From the NCBI RefSeq assembly GCF_010747475.1, contig NZ_VSLZ01000002.1, positions 620,001 through 684,000 on the forward strand: 64,000 bases of DNA, given 5' to 3'. Numbering within the stretch: position 1 is the stretch's first letter; each line of letters starts with the position of its first letter. This document shows, piece by piece, positions 57,939-64,000 of the stretch. Below the pieces are notes generated by a model. It had not been told where the DNA came from and did not search any database. It worked only from the letters and a program-made list of their open reading frames with translations. A program made the translations under genes and the position numbers. The DNA comes from Halorussus sp. MSC15.2 (GTDB taxonomy: Archaea > Halobacteriota > Halobacteria > Halobacteriales > Haladaptataceae).

Positions 57939-58165
57939 TGGTAGTGTATGGGCGGGGGACGCTCCTTGAATCTCTCGGACTGGTGCGGAGGTGAGACGGC
58001 GTGGCGAGACCGGGTCGGACCGCCCGGCGACGACCGTCTGCCGTCCGACCGACCCGACGTGACGCCTGTCGAGGGTCGCTTCGGTCCTCGCCCGCGCGAG
58101 CGAACGCCAGTTTACCGGTTGACATCACCGCTGGATTCATGCGGATACAGCCCAATATCGTGTTG

Positions 58166-59503
58166 ATGAGTTCCTCACCGCCCGGACCCAACGGAGAACC
58201 GCTGTTCGGCAGCAGTCGCCGGTACGCCCGCGACCCGTTCCGCTTCCTGTCGGCCTGCGAGCAGGCCTACGGCGACGTGGTCCGGTTCGACCTCGGGCCG
58301 CTGAACACCTACCTCCTGACCGACCCCGCCGACGTCGAACGCGTGCTTGTCTCGGAGGCCGACCGGTTCCGCAAGCCCGAGTTTCAGGACGACGCGCTCG
58401 GCGACCTGCTCGGGAAAGGTCTCCTCCTCAGCGAGGGCCAGACGTGGCGCGAACAGCGCGACCTCGCCAGTCCGGCGTTCAGGCCGGGTCGGCTGACGGG
58501 GTTCGCCGACGACATCGTCGCCCACAACGACGACCTGCTCGCGGATTGGTCGGACGGCGCCGAAATCAACGTCGAACTGGACATGACGGAGGTGACTCTC
58601 GCGGTCATCGTGGACCTGATGCTCGGCACCGACCTCGATGACCGACGCGTCCGGACCATCCGCGAGGCGCTGGAACCGCTCGGCGCTCGCTTCGAACCCG
58701 ACCCCGTCCGGTTCGCCGCGCCGCAGTGGCTCCCGATGCCCGGCGACGGCGAGTACCGGAACGCCGTCGAGACGATGGAGGACGTCATCGACGACATCGT
58801 CTCGGAACGACGGGGTACTCACGGTGACTCCCCCGCCGACGAGGGACCGGACGACCTGCTCTCGATTCTGCTGCGGGCGCAGGACCGCGGCGAGCAGTCC
58901 GACCGCCAGATTCGCGACGAGGTGATGACGATGCTGCTGGCCGGCCACGACACCACCGCGCTCACGCTGACCTACTCGTGGTATCTGCTCTCCCAACATC
59001 CGGACGTCGAGCGTCGAGTCCACGACGAAATCGAGTCGGTGCTCGGCGACGACCCGCCGACGATGGCGGACGTGAGAGACCTCGACTTCGTCGAACAGGT
59101 CATCGACGAGGCGATGCGGCTGTATCCGCCGGTGTACACGATGTTTCGCGAACCGAAGGGTTCCGTGGAACTCGGCGGCTACCGAATCCCGGACGACGCC
59201 GCCATCATGCTCTCGCAGTGGGCGATGCACCGCTCTGAGCGCTACTGGGACGCCCCCGACGAGTTCGACCCCGACCGGTGGACGCGCGACGTGGACCGGC
59301 CGCGGTTCGCGTACTTCCCCTTCGGCGGCGGTCCCCGCCACTGCATCGGCAAACACCTCGCCAAGTTGGAGGCCAAACTCATCCTCGCCCGGACCGCACA
59401 GCAGTACCGCCTCGAATACACGCGCGAGAGGGAACCGGAACTCCGACCGACCCTGACGATGCATCCCCGAGACGGGATGCCGATGCGCGTCCACGAGCGG
59501 TGA
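58166..59503 (+). CDS. Cytochrome P450
   Basis: 445 aa from ATG 58166 (MSSSPPGPNGEPLFGSSR); an in-frame ATG at 58139 is nine codons earlier. Oxygen-activating helix EVMTMLLAGHDTTALTLTYS, ExxR in IDEAMRLYPPVYTMFREP and heme-binding FPFGGGPRHCIGKHLAKLEA with the axial Cys. No membrane anchor, so soluble. Substrate unknown; haloarchaeal P450s of this type are widespread. No ferredoxin partner is adjacent. Confidence 0.92.
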   Translation: MSSSPPGPNGEPLFGSSRRYARDPFRFLSACEQAYGDVVRFDLGPLNTYLLTDPADVERVLVSEADRFRKPEFQDDALGDLLGKGLLLSEGQTWREQRDLASPAFRPGRLTGFADDIVAHNDDLLADWSDGAEINVELDMTEVTLAVIVDLMLGTDLDDRRVRTIREALEPLGARFEPDPVRFAAPQWLPMPGDGEYRNAVETMEDVIDDIVSERRGTHGDSPADEGPDDLLSILLRAQDRGEQSDRQIRDEVMTMLLAGHDTTALTLTYSWYLLSQHPDVERRVHDEIESVLGDDPPTMADVRDLDFVEQVIDEAMRLYPPVYTMFREPKGSVELGGYRIPDDAAIMLSQWAMHRSERYWDAPDEFDPDRWTRDVDRPRFAYFPFGGGPRHCIGKHLAKLEAKLILARTAQQYRLEYTREREPELRPTLTMHPRDGMPMRVHER

Positions 59504-59670
59504 GTTAGGGCCGTCGCCCGGGCGAGGATTCAAGTACGAAGGTGGGACGATGCCCACCCGGACGCTTCGCGCGGTTCCGGGCGAGGGCGGTGCGCGCGCA
59601 CCGTGGAACCGCCAGTCCGACTACCCCGAGAGGGCTGAGCCTTAAGATTCACCGCACCGGAGCTACGGGT

Positions 59671-59991
59671 ATGCCGACCGCCTACGTCACCGCACCGCCG
59701 GAAGCGGCGTCCGACCTCGCCGAGACGCTCGTGGAGGAACGACTCGCGGCCTGCGTCAACCGATTCCCTTGCACCTCGGTCTACCGGTGGGAGGGCGAGG
59801 TCCACCGAGACGACGAAGTGGTGTTGCTGGCCAAGACCACCGACGCGGCCTACGACCGCCTCGAAGCGCGGGTCGAGGAGCTACATCCCTACGACGTACC
59901 CTGCGTCGAGCGGTTCGAGGAGAGCGAGACGCTCGACTCGTTCGCGGCGTGGCGCGACGGGGAAGTCGGCGAACGGGAGGAGCGACGATGA
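59671..59991 (+). CDS. cutA: Divalent cation tolerance protein CutA
   Basis: 106 aa from ATG 59671; a TATA-like CTTAAG 27 bp upstream makes it leaderless. CutA1 pattern: AYVTAPPEAASDLAETLVEE, RLAACVNRFPCTSVYRWEGE and EVHRDDEVVLLAKTT, ending in VEELHPYDVPCVERFE. Trimeric protein linked to metal tolerance; exact role debated. Confidence 0.9.
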   Translation: MPTAYVTAPPEAASDLAETLVEERLAACVNRFPCTSVYRWEGEVHRDDEVVLLAKTTDAAYDRLEARVEELHPYDVPCVERFEESETLDSFAAWRDGEVGEREERR

Positions 59992-60095
59992 CGGACCGGG
60001 AGTGGGGTCCGTGGACGCTGGTCGTCGGCGTGTTCCTCGTCGCCGTCGCGGCGATTGCGCGGGGCGCGCTCCGACGGCTTCGAAGACGCGCGTAG
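59988..60095 (+). CDS. Single-helix membrane peptide, 35 aa
   Basis: ATG 59988 overlaps the cutA stop by 4 bp (ATGA). Encodes MTDREWGPWTLVVGVFLVAV and AAIARGALRRLRRRA: one hydrophobic helix with a basic end. The overlap suggests real translation. Function unknown. Confidence 0.55.
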   Translation: MTDREWGPWTLVVGVFLVAVAAIARGALRRLRRRA

Positions 60096-60102
60096 CGGCC
60101 AA

Positions 60103-60777
60103 TTAGGCCCGACTCCGGAGTTCGTCCAGCACCGAGAGCGTCGCCTCGGAGTACGACTCGTCGAGCACCACGTCGGCCGCGCGCTTGGCCTTCTCGTCGG
60201 CGTTCGCCACGGCGTAGGACTCCCCGACTACGCCGAACGTGGACACGTCGTTCTCCGAGTCGCCGACCGCGACGAACTCCTCGGGGTCGCGGTCGAGGAG
60301 TCGCGCGACCGACTGCAGGCCGACGCCCTTCTCGATGCTGGGCGACTTGACGTGGTAAGCGAACCCGGTATCCACGACTTCCAGTCCGTGTTCGGCCGCG
60401 AGTTCCTCTAGGGGACCGAGCGGTTGGTCCCGGGCGATGGCGACCTCGGTCTCGCGCCACCGGTTTACCATGTCCGTGGAACCCCACCCGAGGTCGTAGC
60501 CCGCCGCGACGTACTCCTCGGCGACTCGGCGAGCGGCCTCGCCGTCGGCGTTCTTCGACACCTGCTCGCCCGAGAGGACGAGACCGCCGTTCTCGGCGAT
60601 GACGTTCTGCTCGACGTACATGAAGTGACAGAGCGCGACGGGGTAGGGAAACGCCTTCCCGGTGGCGACGACCACGGGCGCGTCCCACTCGGGAAGCACG
60701 TCGAAGAACCGCGGGTCTACGGAGTCGTCGGGCCGGGTCATCGTGCCGTCGATGTCGAGGACGAGCGGCGGAGCCAT
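60103..60777 (-). CDS. Phosphoglycolate phosphatase, HAD type
   Basis: 224 aa. HAD motif I LVLDIDGTMTRPDD (catalytic Asp), motif II VVATGKAFPYPVALCH, a cap domain, and motif IV FVAVGDSENDVSTF. This is the archaeal phosphoglycolate phosphatase pattern (Cof-like, TA0175 relatives). Removes phosphate from 2-phosphoglycolate; other sugar phosphates possible. Confidence 0.87.
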   Translation of the reverse strand: MAPPLVLDIDGTMTRPDDSVDPRFFDVLPEWDAPVVVATGKAFPYPVALCHFMYVEQNVIAENGGLVLSGEQVSKNADGEAARRVAEEYVAAGYDLGWGSTDMVNRWRETEVAIARDQPLGPLEELAAEHGLEVVDTGFAYHVKSPSIEKGVGLQSVARLLDRDPEEFVAVGDSENDVSTFGVVGESYAVANADEKAKRAADVVLDESYSEATLSVLDELRSRA

Positions 60778-60841
60778 GGCTCACGGTGGGAGCGTCAGCC
60801 ACAAAAAGCGGTCGTTCGCGGCTCTCGAACGCGACCTCGAA

Positions 60842-61894
60842 TCAGTCGGAGTAGGCGGCTTCGCCCGCTACGCGGGCCTCCGGGAACAGTCGGTCCTTCG
60901 TCGCCAGCGCGACCCGGACGAGCGCCAGCATCACGGGCACCTCGATGAGCGGGCCGACGACCGTGGCGAGCGCCACGTTGCTCCCGATGCCGAAGACGGC
61001 GACGGCGACCGCGATAGCCAACTCGAAGTTGTTCGACGAGGCGGTGAACGCGACGCTGATGCTCTCGGTGTAATCGAAGCCCAGCGCGGCGGACGCGCCG
61101 TAGGCCAGCGCCCACATCCCCGCGAAGAAGACGAACAGCGGAACCGCGATGAGGGCTATCTGCTCGGGGTTCTCGACGATGTACTCGCCCTTGAGCGCGA
61201 ACATCACGACCACGGTGAACAGCAGGCCGAGGAGTCCGAGCGGACTGATTCGGGGGACGATTCGGTCGTAGTACGCCGTCCGCCCGACGGTCCGGAACGC
61301 GACCTGTTGGGTGAGATAGCCTAGAAGCAGCGGCAGACCGAGGAAGACAAGCACAGTCTGGGCGATGAGACCGATGGAGACGTCCACCGAGGTTCCCCGG
61401 AGGACCGTCAGGAAGACGAACGCGTAGGGGACGAACAGCACGATTTGCAGGAGACTGTTGACGCCGACGCAGACCGCGCACATCTCCTGATTCCCGGCCG
61501 CGAGTTCGTTCCAGACCAGCACCATGGCGATGCACGGCGCGATGCCGACGATGACCAGTCCGGTGACGAACTCGGGGTGGCCGCCGAGGAAGAAGACCGC
61601 GAGACCGTACATCACGAACGGTGCGACGAGCCAGTTGAGCGCGAGCGTCAACCCAATCTCCTTCCGGGCCGTGCGCGTCACCTTCGGGATTCGCCCGTAG
61701 TCGATTTCGGCCATTATCGGGTATATCATCACGAACAGGCCGACCGCGATGGGGAGGCTCGTGCCGTTGAACGTGACCGCGTTCAGCAGGTCGGCGACGC
61801 CGGGCACCGCGTAACCGAGACCAACGCCGAGCGCCATCGCGAGTCCAATCCAGACCGTGAGATAGCGGTCCAGCACGCCGATGTCGTCGCTCAC
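60842..61894 (-). CDS. acr3: ACR3-family arsenite efflux transporter
   Basis: 350 aa from GTG 61894, overlapping the arsR stop by 4 bp. Ten hydrophobic segments. Family marks: the conserved Cys and neighbours in VGIAPCIAMVLVWNELAAGN, and SISVAFTASSNNFELAIAVA. Exports As(III)/Sb(III) driven by the membrane potential. A much longer open frame upstream on this strand (to 62890) is Arg-rich antisense sequence, not part of the gene. Confidence 0.92.
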   Translation of the reverse strand: MSDDIGVLDRYLTVWIGLAMALGVGLGYAVPGVADLLNAVTFNGTSLPIAVGLFVMIYPIMAEIDYGRIPKVTRTARKEIGLTLALNWLVAPFVMYGLAVFFLGGHPEFVTGLVIVGIAPCIAMVLVWNELAAGNQEMCAVCVGVNSLLQIVLFVPYAFVFLTVLRGTSVDVSIGLIAQTVLVFLGLPLLLGYLTQQVAFRTVGRTAYYDRIVPRISPLGLLGLLFTVVVMFALKGEYIVENPEQIALIAVPLFVFFAGMWALAYGASAALGFDYTESISVAFTASSNNFELAIAVAVAVFGIGSNVALATVVGPLIEVPVMLALVRVALATKDRLFPEARVAGEAAYSD

Positions 61895-62283
61895 GAGTCG
61901 CTCACCTCTCGGTCTGCGGTCCCGAGGAGCGCCTCGGCGAGTTCGGTGGCGTCGTAGTAGCGCCAGTTGCCGTCTTTCCGCCGCCGGACGAGTCCGGCGT
62001 CCACGAGGTCCGACAGCGCGTGACTGACCGCGCTCTCGCTGACCTCGACCAGCGGTTCGAGTTCGCAGACGCAGAGTTCGTCGTCCGCGGCGGCGAGAAC
62101 CCTGGCGAGTCGGTAGCGCGTCTCGTCGCCGAGGACAGCGAACACCGGCCGAGCCGAGTCGTCCGCGAAGGTGCTGTCGGCGAGTTCGTCCAGTTCCGCG
62201 AGCCGACGGTCGAGGTCGGCGTCCCGGCACTCGCCGAGTTCGTCCGAGACGAGTCGGCGGAGCCGCGTCGTCGTACTTGCCAT
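61891..62283 (-). CDS. arsR: ArsR-family metal-responsive repressor
   Basis: 130 aa. The winged helix is FAVLGDETRYRLARVLAAAD, DELCVCELEPLVEVSESAVS and VRRRKDGNWRYYDATEL; the ELCVCEL motif carries the two Cys that bind As(III). Represses its own operon with acr3. The N-terminal 40 residues are acidic. Confidence 0.93.
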   Translation of the reverse strand: MASTTTRLRRLVSDELGECRDADLDRRLAELDELADSTFADDSARPVFAVLGDETRYRLARVLAAADDELCVCELEPLVEVSESAVSHALSDLVDAGLVRRRKDGNWRYYDATELAEALLGTADREVSDS

Positions 62284-62412
62284 GACCGTCGATTGAGAGA
62301 AGATTCAGATAGGCCTTGCGGAATGAACTGCTGTTCAGATAGCCGGTGACGTAACCGGACCCTCCCGAACTGAGTCGAAAAACAAGTCCGCCGGTGTCCT
62401 CCGACAGCCAGT

Positions 62413-63600
62413 TCAGAAGCCGAGCGACGGCACCCAGACGCTCTGGGGGAAGACGCCGACGCTGGCCAGCACCGCGATGAGGAAGGTGCCGACCACGATT
62501 GCCGCGGCGGGCGGGTCGAAGTGCGTGTCGGCGTGCGCGTAGAAGACGCGCTGGACGAGTTCGCCGACGAGCGCGCAGACGAGTCCGAAGACACCACCGA
62601 CCGCGAGCGCGGGGCCGAGCGGAATCGCGGCCGCCACCTCGGCGATGGGAGCGGTCGGGACCGACATCCCGGCCGGAGCGAGCGCCAGCGCCGCGGTGCT
62701 GGCGGGGAGGCTGATGTGGTGGGTCACCGGAATCTGCTCGACGCCGCAGTTGAGGAAGACGAGACTCGCCGCGCTGATGCCGAACGCGAGGAACGGACTC
62801 CCCGTTTTGTACGCGACGAACGCCGCGAGGACGCCCACGACGAACCCGAGCATCGCCACGTTCGCCCACTTGTACTGGTGGGGGAGCCACGGTTCGACGA
62901 CGAACCGGCCTTCCGCGGTCCCGCCGTCAGAGCGAGTCTCTGACGAGGCTCGCGCGTCTTCGCGCTGCTCACCGCCGTCGGCGGCGGGTTCGCCGCTCCC
63001 GTCGGTGTCGGCGGTCGCGGCCTCGCCGATGACGCGCCTGTCGCCGTCCTCGAACGGTCCCATGTCGAGGATGCCCCCGCTGGTGTCACCGATGATGTCG
63101 TAGCCGAAGACGACGCGGTGGACGACGGCCGACAGCACGACGCCCATCGCGATGGGGTCGTAGGGCATCCCGAGCGTCGAGGAGGCGACGGTCAGCCAGT
63201 AGCCCACGATACCGAACGCGCCGCCGACCGCCAGCACGTCGGGCTTGGTGCCCTGCGCGTACGCGATGTTCTTGGCCTCGTGGAAGTCGAAGTCGGTGTC
63301 CATGTACCCCTTCTTGGCGGCGTAGGCGGCCGCCGCCGCACCGCCGGCGAAACTGATAGCCGGGGAGAACACCGGGCCGAACGCGATGGACCCCGTGATG
63401 CCGACCGCCGCGAGTTCGCTGGCCGCCCCCGCGTCGGACGCACCGGCGACTACCTTGCCGATGGCGTTGGCCGACTCGCCAGCGATGACCATGAACCCGG
63501 TGAAGATGAACGCGGGGAGCGCGCCGAGCGCCGCGCCGAACGCGCCCCCGGCGAACGCCGCGAGCAGCATCTCGACCGCCCAGAGGTCACTCCAAGGCAT
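62413..63600 (-). CDS. Multi-pass membrane protein next to glycerol kinase, possible glycerol transporter
   Basis: 395 aa with about ten hydrophobic stretches, divided by a long polar acidic loop (about residues 180-245). Repeated GGAFGAALGALPAFIFTGF and AVGGVFGLVCALVGELVQRV halves suggest an internal duplication. The gene starts right after the glpK stop on the same strand. In Haloferax a membrane gene next to glpK has been suggested to take up glycerol; that this is the same is inference. Confidence 0.6.
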   Translation of the reverse strand: MPWSDLWAVEMLLAAFAGGAFGAALGALPAFIFTGFMVIAGESANAIGKVVAGASDAGAASELAAVGITGSIAFGPVFSPAISFAGGAAAAAYAAKKGYMDTDFDFHEAKNIAYAQGTKPDVLAVGGAFGIVGYWLTVASSTLGMPYDPIAMGVVLSAVVHRVVFGYDIIGDTSGGILDMGPFEDGDRRVIGEAATADTDGSGEPAADGGEQREDARASSETRSDGGTAEGRFVVEPWLPHQYKWANVAMLGFVVGVLAAFVAYKTGSPFLAFGISAASLVFLNCGVEQIPVTHHISLPASTAALALAPAGMSVPTAPIAEVAAAIPLGPALAVGGVFGLVCALVGELVQRVFYAHADTHFDPPAAAIVVGTFLIAVLASVGVFPQSVWVPSLGF

Positions 63601-64000
63601 TCACGAGTCACCCCCGTCGCGCGCCCAGTCGGTCGCGCGCTCGACGGCGTCGCTCCACCGGTCGTACATCCGGTCGGCCTCCGTCCGGTCCATGTCCGGT
63701 TCGAACTCGCGGTCCACGCGCCAGTTGTCCCTGAGTTCGTCCGGGTCGTCCCAGTAGCCGACCGCGAGACCGGCGGCGTAGGCCGACCCGAGCGCGGTCG
63801 TCTCGTCCACCTCGGGGCGGGCGATTTCGGTACCGATGATGTCGGCCTGTAACTGACAGAGGAAGTTGTTCTTGACGGCCCCACCGTCGACTTTCAGGCT
63901 CTCCATCTCGATGCCGCTGTCGGCGACCATCGCCTCGGCCACGTCGCGGGTCTGGTAGGCGATGGATTCGAGCGTCGCGCGGACGACGTGTTCGCGCCGC
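63601..64000 (-). CDS. glpK: Glycerol kinase, C-terminal part
   Basis: The gene runs off the right edge; only about 133 C-terminal residues are here. They include [40 protein letters not shown] and [20 protein letters not shown], the FGGY-kinase C-terminal signature, and end in an acidic tail [20 protein letters not shown]. Phosphorylates glycerol with ATP, a main carbon route in haloarchaea fed by Dunaliella glycerol. Confidence 0.95.
   Translation of the reverse strand, partial: RREHVVRATLESIAYQTRDVAEAMVADSGIEMESLKVDGGAVKNNFLCQLQADIIGTEIARPEVDETTALGSAYAAGLAVGYWDDPDELRDNWRVDREFEPDMDRTEADRMYDRWSDAVERATDWARDGGDS

Noticed and set aside
60842..62890. A 682-codon minus frame that contains acr3 at its end
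   Set aside because: The upstream part is Arg-rich antisense-type sequence across arsR; acr3 itself starts at GTG 61894, coupled to arsR.
1..64000. CRISPR arrays, insertion sequences, rRNA and origin-like features
   Set aside because: The tandem arrays have units of 20-28 bp without spacers, no transposase or Orc1/Cdc6 gene was seen, and there is no rRNA sequence.

Overview
The window is chromosomal DNA from a haloarchaeon (class Halobacteria). The evidence is very high GC with third-position bias, strongly acidic predicted proteins, TATA boxes 26-28 bp upstream of leaderless start codons, a tRNA-Trp gene whose intron carries box C/D guide elements, the archaeal proteins NOP5, fibrillarin, DacZ and a TFB-like factor, and a twin-arginine signal on a secreted protein. 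No rRNA, insertion sequence, CRISPR array or replication origin was recognised. The genus cannot be fixed from this sequence alone.

Layout. 1-4.1 kb: the C-terminally cut TrkA-N/DHH-type gene, then a compact azole-peptide (LAP/TOMM) RiPP locus: YcaO cyclodehydratase, E1/ThiF-like leader-binding partner and SagB-type dehydrogenase on the minus strand, and a divergent, previously easily missed 33-codon precursor gene (3804-3905) whose peptide ends in a Cys-rich core, followed by a terminator and tRNA-Lys. 4.3-12.3 kb: housekeeping genes (P-loop kinase, GNAT, flavin monooxygenase, guaB), small zinc proteins and the intron-containing tRNA-Trp. 12.4-17.5 kb: DinB polymerase with four PIP-box-like motifs in its tail, a thioredoxin-like protein, and a CHAT (caspase-like) protease paired with a haloarchaeal partner. 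17.6-21.9 kb: three consecutive genes (YyaL/DUF255, purD, a small HTH-type protein) each broken by a small indel, either true decay or a local sequence error. 22-31.4 kb: dacZ with a MscS channel, tRNA-Leu, a single-cyclin TFB-like factor, coaD, gshA, the fibrillarin-NOP5 operon and a PaaI-like thioesterase.

31.5-32.5 kb: a frameshifted copy of the PaaD zinc ribbon and, in a locally AT-richer patch, a halocin C8-like precursor with a Tat signal and ten C-terminal cysteines. 32.7-51.7 kb: a phenylacetate (paa) catabolic region. A Bat-type HTH_10 regulator sits opposite paaABC, a DUF59-only PaaD and a separate zinc-ribbon gene, i.e. PaaD split in two. It continues with an enoyl-CoA hydratase/isomerase, a MaoC hydratase, a PaaI thioesterase, paaK, a thiolase, an HMG-CoA-synthase-like/zinc-ribbon fusion, a hydroxyacyl-CoA dehydrogenase, a second enoyl-CoA hydratase and an SDR. 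The epoxidase reductase (PaaE) and the PaaZ aldehyde dehydrogenase half were not seen. 51.8-64 kb: DUF2391 protein, small zinc and RNA-binding proteins, NUDIX hydrolase, a heavily sequon-rich secreted protein, pyrBI, cytochrome P450, cutA, phosphoglycolate phosphatase, arsR-acr3, and a membrane protein next to glycerol kinase (cut by the window end).

Two peptide-antibiotic-type loci (the LAP locus and the halocin-like gene) and the CHAT pair are the most unusual content. Several intergenic gaps hold short degenerate tandem repeats (periods of 20, 21, 24 and about 23-28 bp), and one 18-bp box followed by a hairpin occurs in two gaps 3.8 kb apart.
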